A stretch of 64,000 nucleotides of DNA from Leifsonia shinshuensis (lineage in GTDB: Bacteria > Actinomycetota > Actinomycetes > Actinomycetales > Microbacteriaceae), in contig NZ_JAHHZQ010000002.1 in assembly GCF_022606355.1 (NCBI RefSeq), positions 806,001-870,000 on the forward strand, in the 5' to 3' direction. The notes under the pieces are model-generated. The model was not told where the DNA came from. It saw only the letters and a program-made list of their open reading frames with translations, and searched no databases. Positions 51,355-60,154 of the stretch are shown here, piece after piece. The translations under genes were made by a program, and so were the position numbers. How positions within the stretch are numbered: position 1 is the first letter of the stretch; each line of letters opens with the position of its first letter.

Positions 51355-52392
51355 TCAGCCGCCGATCGCGCTCGGGTCGGCCTTCTTGGCGAAGGCCGGG
51401 TCGAGGAGTGTGTCGAGCGCCGCGTCGATGTCCTTCTGGGAGCGCACGTCGCCCGACTGCACGAAGATCGGACCGACCTTCTTCAACACCTTCAGCTGGG
51501 CGGCGCCGGGGATGTTCGACACGTCGAGGTTGGTGCGCTGAGTGATGACCGTGGTCGCCACCGCGGGGTCGATCCCGGCGACCTCGGCGAGGATCTTCGC
51601 GGTCTCGTCCTGGTGCTTCAACGCCCGGGCGCGTGCGTACTCGTAGGTGTTCACGACCGTCTGCGCGACATCGGGCTTCGACGAGAGGAACGATTCGGTC
51701 GCGTTGAGGAAGCCGTAGGTGTTGAAGCCGACGTTGCGGTAGATCAGCTTGGCCCCGGACTTCTCGGCGTTCGCCATGATCGGGTCGAGGCCGCTCCAGG
51801 CCTCCACCGAGCCGCCCTGGAGGGCCGCCCAGCCGTCGGCGTGCTGGAGGTTCTGGATCGTGACGTCGTTCGCCGACAGGCCGTTGGCCTCCAGTGCCTG
51901 CAGCAGGAAGAAGTAGGGGTCGGTGCCCTTGGTGGCCGCGACCTGCTTGCCCTTCAGCTGGGCGACCGACGTGATGTCGGAGTTCGGGCCGACCACGATC
52001 GCGGACCACTCCGGCTGCGAGAAGATGTCGATGGTCTTGATGTCCGAGCCGTTGGAGCGGGCCAGCAGGGCGGCAGAGCCGGCCGTCGATCCGACGTCGA
52101 TCGCGCCGGAGCGAAGTGCTTCGTTGGCCTTGTTCGAGCCCGCCGACTGCACCCAGTTGACGGTGATGTTCTGCTTCTTGAGCGCCTTCTCGAGCCAGCC
52201 CTCCTTCTTGATGACCAGGCTGAGCGGGTTGTAGGTGGCGAAGTCGATGTTGAGCGTGCCGCCCTCGGTGACGCCGGCTGTGTTCGTCGAGCCCGATGCA
52301 GAGCCTTCACCGGCGACGCACCCGGAGAGCAGCAGGGCGGCGGAGGCAGCGAGCGCGGCAACGGCGGTGACGATCGTGGGTCTGCGGTGCAT
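51355..52392 (-). CDS. ABC transporter substrate-binding lipoprotein (SsuA/TauA-like)
   Basis: A 345-residue lipoprotein with lipobox LLLSGC (Cys25). The periplasmic-binding fold is of the NMT1/SsuA type: TLNIDFATYNPLSLVIKKEG, QNITVNWVQSAGSNKANEAL, GAIDVGSTAGSAALLA (the ligand-binding Ser/Thr loop) and VAATKGTDPYFFLLQALEAN. Family ligands are aliphatic sulfonates, taurine, nitrate or thiamine precursors; GAIDVGSTAGSAALLA and the LKGKQVAATKGT motif favour sulfonates. Start ATG 52392. A 113-bp gap separates it from the ATPase gene upstream in transcription, in which no second promoter is obvious. Confidence 0.85.
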   Translation of the reverse strand: MHRRPTIVTAVAALAASAALLLSGCVAGEGSASGSTNTAGVTEGGTLNIDFATYNPLSLVIKKEGWLEKALKKQNITVNWVQSAGSNKANEALRSGAIDVGSTAGSAALLARSNGSDIKTIDIFSQPEWSAIVVGPNSDITSVAQLKGKQVAATKGTDPYFFLLQALEANGLSANDVTIQNLQHADGWAALQGGSVEAWSGLDPIMANAEKSGAKLIYRNVGFNTYGFLNATESFLSSKPDVAQTVVNTYEYARARALKHQDETAKILAEVAGIDPAVATTVITQRTNLDVSNIPGAAQLKVLKKVGPIFVQSGDVRSQKDIDAALDTLLDPAFAKKADPSAIGG

Positions 52393-52505
52393 GGTCGGAG
52401 TGCCTCTCGGTTCTGGTGATGTCTGGGGTGTTCGGCTCGGGGGTGCTGTGTTTCGAGCCTCGCGGATCCGCCGCCGCAACGGGCGCGATCCGGTGGATCT
52501 GTGGA

Positions 52506-53354
52506 TCAGTAGGGGAAGACAGGAATGGTGGAGGAATGCAGATCCTCGAGCGCCCGGCCGTGGCGGTCGATGCCGAGGCCGTCGAGCAGTTCGGCGCGCA
52601 GCTCGGCCAGCGCGGCCGAGCCTCGGTCCCGCGGGCGCGTGCCGGGCACGGTGACGACGCGACGGATCGTCGCGCCGTCCCGTCCGTCCTCTCCGCCCAG
52701 CAGGATGATGCGGTCGGCGAGTTGGAGCGCCTCGTCGACGTCGTGCGTCACGAGGAGGATGGTCGTCGGGGCGGCGGCGTGGATGTCGAGCAGCAGATCC
52801 TGCATCCGCAGGCGCGTCAGCGCGTCGAGGGCACCGAACGGCTCGTCCAGCAGCAGCACACCGGGGTTGCGGGCCAGCGCGCGAGCCAGAGACGCCCGCT
52901 GGGCCATTCCCCCGGAGACCTCCCGCGGCCGCAGGGTCGCAGAGGCTCCGAGACCGACGAGGTCGAGCAGTCGTGCGACTCGCTGGGCGCCCTCGCCGCG
53001 ATCCAGTCCACGCGGAAGCCCGAGCGCGACATTGTCCGCGAGCGATCGCCACGGCAGCAGCCGCGGCTCCTGGAACCCGACGGCGCACCGGGCGTCGATG
53101 CCCGCGACCGGGGTGCCGTCGATCAGGGCCGCGCCGGCGGTCGGCGCGTCGAGGCCGCCCGCGATGCGCAGCAGGGTCGACTTGCCGCAACCGCTCGCGC
53201 CGAGGATCGCGACGACCTCCCCCGCATCGACGGTGAGCGAGACATCGCGGAGCACGGTCCGCGACTCCGGTGCTGCGCCCTTCCGTTTCGCGGTGGCGAA
53301 GGCGCGACCGATCCCGGCGAACTCGACGGGGTACGCGGACGGGGAGGAGACCAT
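52506..53354 (-). CDS. ABC transporter ATPase (SsuB-like)
   Basis: A 282-residue nucleotide-binding subunit with Walker A LGASGCGKST, Q-loop GFQEPRLLPW, signature SGGMAQRASLARAL, Walker B VLLLDEPFGALD and the switch His in LLVTHDVDEAL. The GFQEPRLLPW and LPW patterns are typical of the nitrate/sulfonate group. First gene of the operon. ATG 53354 is preferred over the longer frame to 53408; the N-terminal extension ASRTVLRDVSL begins the ATPase fold. C-terminal ~50 residues beyond the core are variable. Confidence 0.88.
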   Translation of the reverse strand: MVSSPSAYPVEFAGIGRAFATAKRKGAAPESRTVLRDVSLTVDAGEVVAILGASGCGKSTLLRIAGGLDAPTAGAALIDGTPVAGIDARCAVGFQEPRLLPWRSLADNVALGLPRGLDRGEGAQRVARLLDLVGLGASATLRPREVSGGMAQRASLARALARNPGVLLLDEPFGALDALTRLRMQDLLLDIHAAAPTTILLVTHDVDEALQLADRIILLGGEDGRDGATIRRVVTVPGTRPRDRGSAALAELRAELLDGLGIDRHGRALEDLHSSTIPVFPY

Positions 53355-53457
53355 GGTGACTTCGACCGTATCGACAGCGGGCCAGCGGGTGCTGCCCGTG
53401 CGCAACACCGCGTAACGAAAGTGTCGGCGTGCGGCGATCCGGCGCTAGTGGCCGGTA

Positions 53458-53838
53458 TCAGAACGTGGCGCCCGGCACCCCGGAGACCACCAGGCCGGCG
53501 CCGGCGAGCCACACCAGCACGGTCAGCACGATGCCGGCGATCGGAATCCAGAAGCTCACCCGCCGCAGCACCATCAGGACGATCGCGACGACGATCGCCG
53601 CCAGGGTGACGATCGCCGGCCCCAGAAGCGCGACGAGGAAGCCGGCACCCATCCGCCCGGTGTCGCACACGGTGCCGCCGCTGCCGCACGAGTCGCTCGC
53701 GAACACGAGGAAGAAGGCGAAGACGGTGAGTGCGCCGGCGATCACCACGCCGACCGCCAGGAGGACGGACGACGTCACGATGTCCCAGACGATCGGCGCC
53801 CGGGCGGCTCGGGCGGGGCGATTCACGTTGTCGGTCAC
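53458..53838 (-). CDS. Small membrane protein co-translated with xthA
   Basis: A 126-residue protein with three membrane helices (about 20-45, 66-92, 98-120), for example DIVTSSVLLAVGVVIAGALT, and a Cys pair in the first extracytoplasmic loop (SDSCGSGGTVCDTG) likely to form a disulfide. The GTG start overlaps the xthA stop by 4 bp (GTGA), so it is translationally coupled to the DNA repair gene. The helix layout with the Cys loop is common in Microbacteriaceae small membrane proteins; function unknown. Confidence 0.7.
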   Translation of the reverse strand: MTDNVNRPARAARAPIVWDIVTSSVLLAVGVVIAGALTVFAFFLVFASDSCGSGGTVCDTGRMGAGFLVALLGPAIVTLAAIVVAIVLMVLRRVSFWIPIAGIVLTVLVWLAGAGLVVSGVPGATF

Positions 53839-54680
53839 CAGATCATCGGGCGGTCGTCGTCGTCTTCGCTCCCGCTCGCCTCTGAGAGCTCCACGAGCAC
53901 CGGGACGTGGTCGCTGGGCGCATCGCCCTTGCGCTCGTTGCGGTGGATGCTGGCGTCGGTGACCCGGTCGGCGAACGCCGCGGAGCCGAGGATGAAGTCG
54001 ATCCGCAGCCCCTCGTTGCGCGGGAACCGCAGCTGCTTGTAGTCCCAGTAGGTGTAGCCGTCGGGGACGATCGGGCGCACGACATCGGTCAGCCCCACTT
54101 TCTCGAACGCGGCGAACGCGGTGCGCTCCGGAGGCGAGATGTGGGTGGACGCGCCGGGGACGAGACTCGGGTCTCCCACGTCGGAGTCGAGCGGGGCGAC
54201 ATTCCAGTCGCCCATCAGCGCGAGCGGCCGGTCGGGGTTCTCGCTCAGCCAGCGCTGGGTGTCGGCGGCGAGGGCGGCGAGCCAGTCGAGCTTGTAGACG
54301 TAGTGCGGGTCGTCGAGCGCTCGGCCGTTCGGCACGTACAGGCTCCACAGCCGGACTCCGTCGACGGTGGCGCCGATCGCGCGCGCCTCCTTCGGCAGGT
54401 CGGGCCCATCGTGGTCTTTGAGGAAGCCGGGCATGTCGGGGAAGCCGATCTCGACGTCCTCGAGGGGGAGCCGGGCCGCGATGGCCACGCCGTTCCACTG
54501 GTTCAGGCCGTGCAGCACGACCTCGTAGCCCGCTGCCTCGAACGCCTCGTAGGGGAACTGCTCCGGCTTGCACTTGATCTCCTGCATGGCCAGCACATCC
54601 ACGTCCTCCCGGACCATCCAGTCCACGACTCGGGCGACTCGGGTGCGGATGGAGTTCACATTCCAGGTGGCGACGCGCAT
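53835..54680 (-). CDS. xthA: Exodeoxyribonuclease III (AP endonuclease)
   Basis: A 281-residue Mg2+-dependent AP endonuclease/3'-5' exonuclease of base excision repair. Catalytic signatures: ATWNVNSIR, MQEIKCKPEQFP (metal-binding Glu), SLYVPNGRAL, LMGDWNVAPLDSDV (Asp/Asn of the active site), WDYKQLRFPRNEGLRIDFIL and the terminal SDHVPV (catalytic Asp-His). The final 15 residues are an acidic tail (SGSEDDDDRP). The ATG at 54680 is 6 nt after TACGAT on the minus strand, a leaderless start. Divergent from pyrE; followed by an overlapping small membrane protein gene. Confidence 0.95.
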   Translation of the reverse strand: MRVATWNVNSIRTRVARVVDWMVREDVDVLAMQEIKCKPEQFPYEAFEAAGYEVVLHGLNQWNGVAIAARLPLEDVEIGFPDMPGFLKDHDGPDLPKEARAIGATVDGVRLWSLYVPNGRALDDPHYVYKLDWLAALAADTQRWLSENPDRPLALMGDWNVAPLDSDVGDPSLVPGASTHISPPERTAFAAFEKVGLTDVVRPIVPDGYTYWDYKQLRFPRNEGLRIDFILGSAAFADRVTDASIHRNERKGDAPSDHVPVLVELSEASGSEDDDDRPMIW

Positions 54681-54686
54681 GCCCCG

Positions 54687-54692
54687 ATCGTA
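54687..54692 (-). promoter_or_regulatory. -10 element of leaderless xthA
   Basis: TACGAT on the minus strand, 6 nt before the ATG at 54680. Confidence 0.55.
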
Positions 54693-54731
54693 TCGGCCGC
54701 CACCGACCCGCTGCCGAGGGCACGGTGCCCG

Positions 54732-54737
54732 TAGAAT
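54732..54737 (+). promoter_or_regulatory. -10 element of leaderless pyrE
   Basis: TAGAAT, 7 nt before the GTG at 54745. It overlaps the alternative ATG at 54736, which therefore would lie inside the promoter and cannot be the start of this transcript. Confidence 0.65.
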
Positions 54738-54744
54738 GTCAGAC

Positions 54745-55293
54745 GTGACCGACGCACGACAGCAGCTCATCGACTTCATCTCCGCCGAGGCCGTCTTCCA
54801 CGGCGACTTCACGCTGACCAGCGGCAAGAAGGCCAGCTATTACGTCGACCTGCGCAAGGTCAGCCTCGACCACCGGGTGGCTCCGCTGATCGGTCAGGTG
54901 ATGCTCGACCTGATCGCCGACGTCCCCGACGTCGTCGCCGTCGGCGGCATGACGATGGGCGCAGACCCCGTTGCGGCTGCGGTCCTGCACCAGGGCGCCG
55001 CGCGGGGCCTCGCCTACGACGCGTTCGTGGTCCGCAAGGAGCCGAAGGACCACGGCCGCGGCAAGCAGGTCGAGGGGCCCGACCTCGAGGGTAAGCGCGT
55101 GATCGTGCTCGAAGACACCTCCACCACCGGCGGTTCGCCGCTCAAGGCGATCGAGGCGCTGAAGAAGGTCGGAGCGGAGATCGCGGGCGTCGCGGTCGTC
55201 GTCGACCGCAACACGGGCGCGCGCGAGGTCATCGAGTCCGCCGGCTACCCCTACTTCGCCGCCATCGGCCTCGAGGATCTGGGGTTGGAGTAG
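54745..55293 (+). CDS. pyrE: Orotate phosphoribosyltransferase
   Basis: A 182-residue enzyme joining orotate to PRPP to give OMP in pyrimidine synthesis. Motifs: FTLTSGKKASYYVDLRKVSL, VGGMTMGADPVAAAV, AFVVRKEPKDHGRGKQVEGP and the PRPP loop VIVLEDTSTTGGSPLKAIEA. The GTG at 54745 is taken as start because a TAGAAT -10 box ends 7 nt before it, giving a leaderless message; the in-frame ATG at 54736 would add three residues. Its stop TAG shares one base with the GTG of the large septum-type protein gene, so the two are translated together. Confidence 0.93.
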   Translation: MTDARQQLIDFISAEAVFHGDFTLTSGKKASYYVDLRKVSLDHRVAPLIGQVMLDLIADVPDVVAVGGMTMGADPVAAAVLHQGAARGLAYDAFVVRKEPKDHGRGKQVEGPDLEGKRVIVLEDTSTTGGSPLKAIEALKKVGAEIAGVAVVVDRNTGAREVIESAGYPYFAAIGLEDLGLE

Positions 55294-58200
55294 TGGCGGA
55301 ACACCGCGACCGCGGCACGGGAGGCGAACCGGACCAGCCGGAGCGCGACCCGCAGCAGCACGTCGACTCCACCGAGCCCGAGTTCGGCAGCTCGGAGTGG
55401 CTGCTCGCTCAGCTGACCGGCGGCCGGCGCGTGGAGCGCGCGGACGAGACGCCGGGCGCCCCGTCGGACGGGTCGCGCGACGAGGGCGACGTTGCCCTCG
55501 GCGGTGTGGCCGACGCGGTCGCGGGTCATGGTGAGATCGCGGGTGACAGCGAGGTCGCGGGTGATGGTGACGTCGCGGGTGGTAGCGCGGTCGTGGGTCA
55601 CAACGAGCTCGCGGGTGACGGCGTGGTCGCGCCCGGGATTCCGGGGTCGTCGGCATCGACCGGCTCCGGGGATCCGTTGCGCGGGCAGCCGCCGGCGGGT
55701 TCGACACCGGCCGAGGATTCGGCGGCCTTCGGAGCGTTCGACGACCTGCTTCGGGAGCCCACGACGCCGGCGGAGGACGGGGGTGCCGCCGCTGAGCGGG
55801 CCGCCCCCCTCGATTTCGCCGAGCTGCTCCGGGAGGCGCCTCCCTCGACGTCGGACGACGCAGCCGACGAGGGCGACGACACCACCCAGATCGCCGCGGC
55901 GCCGCAGGGCTTCGTCTGGAACCTGACGTCCCGCCAGAGCGGGGAACGCGACGACGCGGTCGTATCGACGCAGAGCGTCGATCCGGGTCCGTCGGCCCCG
56001 GCGACCCCGTCTACCCCGGTGGGTGCCGAGGCTCCGGAGGCCGCGAGCGCCGCGCTGGCGGGTGCCGGTGCGTCGGAGGGGGAGGTTTCGGAGGCGGAGG
56101 CGGAGGCCGAGGGCGAGACCGACGTCGTGATTTCGCCGGTACGTCGCACGAACTTCGTCGAACCGCAGACCCGGCGCGCGCCGGAGGCCGCCGCGCCTGC
56201 GCCTGCGACCCAGCCCGAGGCACCTGTCGCCCAGACGCCTGTCGCGCCGTCGCCGCCTGCGCCGACGCCGGCCACGCCGTCGCCGCCTGCGCCGTCGGTG
56301 GAATCTCCTGCGGCTTCCGCGTCTCCCGCGGAGCCGTCGCGCGCCGAGCCCACTGCGCCGACGCCGCGTTTCGAGCCGCCCAGCTTCGTGGCCGCGCTGC
56401 GGATGCCGCGTCCGCCCGAGTGGGGCGAGGCGCCCTCGGTGCCCGCTGAGGCGTCGGTGGGAAGCGACGAAACGAGCGACAGCTCCACGCCCGCTGACGA
56501 AGGGCGCGTGGACCATCGCCCGAACGTCCACGAACGGGACGACGAGCCGAAGCCGACGACGAACGACACAGCGCCTCTGCACGGTCACGGACTGGCCGCC
56601 CTGCTCGGCGCGTACCAGGAGGAGCGCCCCGCATCGCGCCCCCTGCTCGGTGACACGACGGGGATCATCCCCCTTCCGCCCACTTACACCCCGCCCACCC
56701 ACACCCCGCCGCCCGCGAACCCGTCGGCTGCGGCTCCTGGTGCGTTCCCCGAGGTGGCGACCCCCGACGCGACGACCAGCGACGCGGTGACCCCGGGTGC
56801 CGGCACCGAAGACCCCGGCGCTACGGGCTCCGGTGCGGCGGGTGTCGGCGCGGCGGACTCCGGCGCGAACACCCCCGGCGCGGTCCCTGCCGACGTACCG
56901 ATCTCGAGCCCCGCGCCTCCGAGCACGCCCCTCGCACAGTCCACGACCTCGCCGACCGAGGGTGCGGTGGCTCCCCCGGCTTCGGCTCCCCCCGCTCCGG
57001 GTCCCGACGCGAATCCGGTCCCGGTGACGCGTCGCGAGGCCTTGCGGGCCGAAAGCGATCCGGCCTCGGCGGAGGTGATCGTCCCGCCACCGCCGATCGA
57101 GCCGGCCTCGCCTGAGCCGGTCGTTCCACCCGCGGCGGTGCCGTTCGGCGAGGCCGCGCAGACCGAGGCCCTCCTCGGTGCGCCGCCGTCGCCGGCCACG
57201 AGTCCCATCGACGCCGAAGCGCTCGCCGCGGCGTCGGCCGACCTGCCGACCGCGGCGATCCCCGTCGAGGGGCTTCCCGCCGCTCCCGCCTCGGCCGAGC
57301 CGAGCGGGCATCCGGACGACGCCGAGCCGGCAGGCGGATCGGAGGCCACCGACCTGACGGCCCCCGGCGACCTGACCGAAACCGGCGACCTGACCGATAC
57401 CGACGACCTGGACGATACCGACGAGCCGGACGGCATCGCGGCTCTCTTCGGCGACTTCGCGCGCGCCGACGGCACCGAGGTCGCAGACGACGTTCCCGAC
57501 CTGAGCCGCGGCGACCACGCCCAGGTCGACGACGGGTCACATTCCGCTGTGGAACCCGAGGCCGCCTCCTCACCCCTCCCCACCCCCGCAGAATCGGTGG
57601 ACACCCCGCAGGGTGAGGCCACCGGAATCGACGCCATCCTGTTCCCGGGGCTCGCCGGCGACGCTCAGGCGAGCCCCGACGCCGACCGGGCCGCCGGGGA
57701 CATCACCCTTCTGGAGCCCACTGCCGCGATGGAGGGGCCGCAACTGGGCGCCGGACCGGATGCTGGCGTCGGGGCGTACGACTTCGACACGACGGCGCCG
57801 CCGACGGTCGCTTTCGACGCGGCCGCCGCGGCGCGCGAGCCGCTCGCCCCGACCGCGCCGGACCCCGCAGGAGCCCCCACGTCGAGCCCTGCAGCCGGCC
57901 CCGAAGCGACCGCAGCCCAGGCAGCCGCCGGCCCCGCCGCCTCCACCCCACCTGCAGCGCCGCCGACCTCGCCGGCCGCGACCCCTCCCGCGACTCCGCC
58001 CGTCACCCCGCGGGATTCGCCGCGCGGCCCGCGCGACCCGCGCGACCCGCGGCTCACCCGTCGGGTCTACCTCATCGCCGGCGTGCTGGCCGTGCTGCTC
58101 GTGCTCGTGGGTCTGTTCGCACTCGGCACGCTCATCCCGTCGCTGTTCGGGGCGTCGGCCCCGTCGCACCCGGTCGCGGCCTCCAAGACGCCGTCCGCCA

Positions 58201-58646
58201 GCCCGACGCCGACACCGACACCGACACCGACGGTGATCCCGAAGCCGGCGGCGGCCGTCGGTCCGGGCCAGCACCCCTGGGACGCCCTCGGCGGTGGAGA
58301 GTGCATCCAGCCGTACACGTCACCGTGGGCCGAGACCTTCACGGTCGTCGACTGCACGGCCGACCACACCGCCCAGATGGTCTACACGAACCTGCTCTCC
58401 GCCGATCCCGCCGCCCCCTACCCGGGCGCGGACGCGCTCGCGCAACAGATCAACACCCTGTGCACCGCTGGCGGCGTGATCGACTTGAACGCCGCCGCAG
58501 CGTATCCCGATCTGCAGGTGCAGGGCACGTTCCCCGCGACCGAGGAGCAGTGGAAGAGCGGCCAGCGCTCGTACTATTGCTTCGCCAGCAGGTCCAGCGG
58601 TCAGCCGCTCAGCACCTCCGTGCAGGGCCAGGGACCGACCGGCTGA
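55293..58646 (+). CDS. Very large disordered membrane protein with septum-formation-type domain
   Basis: A 1117-residue protein. Residues ~1-915 are low-complexity Ala/Pro/Thr/Asp-rich and probably disordered, with an acidic bias. Residues 76-111 hold six hexapeptides of the pattern [VIL]AG-x-x-[ED]. A stretch ATPPVTPRDSPRGPRDPRDP is followed by one membrane helix (~922-950; VYLIAGVLAVLLVLVGLFAL), a Pro/Thr spacer, then an extracytoplasmic ~110-residue domain with four Cys (GGGECIQPYTSPWAETFTVV, DCTADHTAQMVY, CTAGG, YYCFAS) of the septum formation/DUF4190-linked type. The GTG start overlaps the pyrE stop. The large intracellular disordered part could be a scaffold at the division site; this role is inference. 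Confidence 0.75.
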   Translation: MAEHRDRGTGGEPDQPERDPQQHVDSTEPEFGSSEWLLAQLTGGRRVERADETPGAPSDGSRDEGDVALGGVADAVAGHGEIAGDSEVAGDGDVAGGSAVVGHNELAGDGVVAPGIPGSSASTGSGDPLRGQPPAGSTPAEDSAAFGAFDDLLREPTTPAEDGGAAAERAAPLDFAELLREAPPSTSDDAADEGDDTTQIAAAPQGFVWNLTSRQSGERDDAVVSTQSVDPGPSAPATPSTPVGAEAPEAASAALAGAGASEGEVSEAEAEAEGETDVVISPVRRTNFVEPQTRRAPEAAAPAPATQPEAPVAQTPVAPSPPAPTPATPSPPAPSVESPAASASPAEPSRAEPTAPTPRFEPPSFVAALRMPRPPEWGEAPSVPAEASVGSDETSDSSTPADEGRVDHRPNVHERDDEPKPTTNDTAPLHGHGLAALLGAYQEERPASRPLLGDTTGIIPLPPTYTPPTHTPPPANPSAAAPGAFPEVATPDATTSDAVTPGAGTEDPGATGSGAAGVGAADSGANTPGAVPADVPISSPAPPSTPLAQSTTSPTEGAVAPPASAPPAPGPDANPVPVTRREALRAESDPASAEVIVPPPPIEPASPEPVVPPAAVPFGEAAQTEALLGAPPSPATSPIDAEALAAASADLPTAAIPVEGLPAAPASAEPSGHPDDAEPAGGSEATDLTAPGDLTETGDLTDTDDLDDTDEPDGIAALFGDFARADGTEVADDVPDLSRGDHAQVDDGSHSAVEPEAASSPLPTPAESVDTPQGEATGIDAILFPGLAGDAQASPDADRAAGDITLLEPTAAMEGPQLGAGPDAGVGAYDFDTTAPPTVAFDAAAAAREPLAPTAPDPAGAPTSSPAAGPEATAAQAAAGPAASTPPAAPPTSPAATPPATPPVTPRDSPRGPRDPRDPRLTRRVYLIAGVLAVLLVLVGLFALGTLIPSLFGASAPSHPVAASKTPSASPTPTPTPTPTVIPKPAAAVGPGQHPWDALGGGECIQPYTSPWAETFTVVDCTADHTAQMVYTNLLSADPAAPYPGADALAQQINTLCTAGGVIDLNAAAAYPDLQVQGTFPATEEQWKSGQRSYYCFASRSSGQPLSTSVQGQGPTG
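55518..55625 (+). repeat. 18-bp imperfect repeat, six units
   Basis: Six consecutive units like GTCGCGGGTGATGGTGAC, coding for VAGHGE, IAGDSE, VAGDGD, VAGGSA, VVGHNE, LAGDGV. The spacing and [LIV]-x-G pattern resemble a short left-handed beta-helix, or simple slippage expansion. Confidence 0.75.
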
Positions 58647-58675
58647 TCGTCCGCGCCTCCGGCGGGGTGCCCCGG

Positions 58676-59227
58676 TCAGAGCGCCCGATCGTCCTCGTAG
58701 CGGTCGAGAGCGGCGGGCGGGTTGAGCCGCCGGGCGGTGGCGAGCTCGAGCGCGGCGTCGCCGTCGCCCGGAACCGTCACGTTGACGACGACGGCATCGC
58801 GCTGGGTGCCGACGCCGAACACACCGTCGGCGTCGAGGTCGGCCAGGGCGGCGACCATCGCCTCCCGCAGCCGGCCGTTGACCGCGGCCGAGCGCTCGAA
58901 CGGGTCGCCCAGGTCGTCGAAGAGCCGTTCCACCTCGCGGAAATGCGTGTCACCGAAGAACGCGAACGGAGACTCCAGCTCCGACCAGCGCAGCTCGTCG
59001 GGCAGCAGTTCGACGCCCTGCTGCCGGTAGCCGGCGACTGTGCGGGCGAGCCCGTCGTACGACGCGGCGGTCGGAGCGGGCCGGTGCGACTGGGCAGTGG
59101 TCGCGAGACCGAAATAGTAGAAGGACTCGGACGGATGGGCGGAACGGAGGTCGTCCCAGGCGGACCGTGCCGCCTCCCGGACGGCGACGCGCACGAGGTC
59201 GTAGGTTGCGGAAGTGGGGACGCCCAT
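58676..59227 (-). CDS. DUF4303-like protein
   Basis: A 183-residue soluble protein resembling DUF4303: the N-terminal half DDLRSAHPSESFYYFGLATT and RPAPTAASYDGLARTVAGYR, the middle LRWSELESPFAFFGDTHFRE and the C-terminal DADGVFGVGTQRDAVVVNVT follow the family pattern. DUF4303 proteins often occur among immunity proteins of contact-dependent toxins (SUKH-like neighbourhoods), but no toxin gene is adjacent here. The ATG has a purine-rich AGAAAGAAG upstream. Function unknown. Confidence 0.65.
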   Translation of the reverse strand: MGVPTSATYDLVRVAVREAARSAWDDLRSAHPSESFYYFGLATTAQSHRPAPTAASYDGLARTVAGYRQQGVELLPDELRWSELESPFAFFGDTHFREVERLFDDLGDPFERSAAVNGRLREAMVAALADLDADGVFGVGTQRDAVVVNVTVPGDGDAALELATARRLNPPAALDRYEDDRAL

Positions 59228-59316
59228 GGTGGTGCTTCTTTCTGGTGGGGGCGACCCGACGCGGTTGCGATCGGGGCACGACGGGACCGCGGCCCGTGGA
59301 GGCCGGTCGTCCCGGG

Positions 59317-60117
59317 TCAGAGGTCCGACTCGACCGGACCCGTGGTGACGAGCTCGTGCACGCCGGAGAGGATCTCGTCGGGGCGGAACGGGTAGCGGTC
59401 GATCTCTGCCTGGTCGCTGATGCCGGTGAGCACCAGGATGGTGTGCAGACCGGCCTCGATCCCGGCGACGACGTCGGTGTCCATGCGGTCGCCGATCATC
59501 GCTGTGTTCTCGGAATGCGCGCCGATGCGGTTGAGCGCTGAGCGGAACATCATCGGGTTCGGCTTGCCGACCACGTACGGCTCCATGCCGCCTGTCGCCT
59601 TGGTGATCATGGCGGTCACCGCGCCGGTCGCGGGCAGTGGACCCTCTGCGCTCGGCCCGGTGGCGTCGGGGTTGGTCGAGATGAAGCGGGCTCCCGCGCC
59701 GATCAGGCGGATCGCCTTGGTGATCGCGTCGAAGGAGTAGCTGCGCGTCTCTCCGACGACCACGTAGTCGGGGTTCGTGTCGGTCATGATGAAGCCGGCT
59801 TCGTGCAGAGCGGTCGTCAGCCCGGCCTCCCCGATCACATAGGCGCTGCCCCCGGGCGCCTGCGACTTGAGGAAGTCGGCGGTGGCCAGCGCGGAGGTCC
59901 AGATCGACTCCTCCGGCACGTCGAGCCCCGAGGCGCGGAGCCGCGCGGCGAGGTCACGCGGTGTGTAGATCGAGTTGTTGGTGAGCACGAGGAACGGCGT
60001 GCCCTGGTCGCGCCACTGCTGGATCAGCTCGGGGGCGCCGGGCAGGGCCGCGTTCTCGTGGACGAGCACACCGTCCATGTCGGTCAGCCAGCACTCGATC
60101 TCGTCGCGTCGCGCCAC
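59317..60117 (-). CDS. HAD-IIA family sugar-phosphate phosphatase (NagD-like)
   Basis: A 266-residue HAD hydrolase of subclass IIA. Motif I is CWLTDMDGVLVHENA with the nucleophile and acid/base Asp, motif II FLVLTNNS, motif III VVGKPNPMMF and motif IV IGDRMDTDVVAGIEAG. NagD and relatives dephosphorylate nucleoside or sugar phosphates. GTG start with GAAAGGGG upstream. A GH25 lysozyme gene lies 37 bp upstream on the same strand, so the two may be co-transcribed. Confidence 0.9.
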   Translation of the reverse strand: MARRDEIECWLTDMDGVLVHENAALPGAPELIQQWRDQGTPFLVLTNNSIYTPRDLAARLRASGLDVPEESIWTSALATADFLKSQAPGGSAYVIGEAGLTTALHEAGFIMTDTNPDYVVVGETRSYSFDAITKAIRLIGAGARFISTNPDATGPSAEGPLPATGAVTAMITKATGGMEPYVVGKPNPMMFRSALNRIGAHSENTAMIGDRMDTDVVAGIEAGLHTILVLTGISDQAEIDRYPFRPDEILSGVHELVTTGPVESDL

Positions 60118-60154
60118 GCAGGACCCCTTTCGAAGGTGATGGGACGCCTCCAGC

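Noticed and set aside
54736-54744. ATG at 54736 as pyrE start
   Set aside because: It overlaps the TAGAAT -10 element; the GTG at 54745 sits at the expected transcription start.
55251-57518. 755-codon antisense frame across pyrE and the septum-type gene
   Set aside because: Arg/Gly runs and no domain; the plus-strand genes are convincing.
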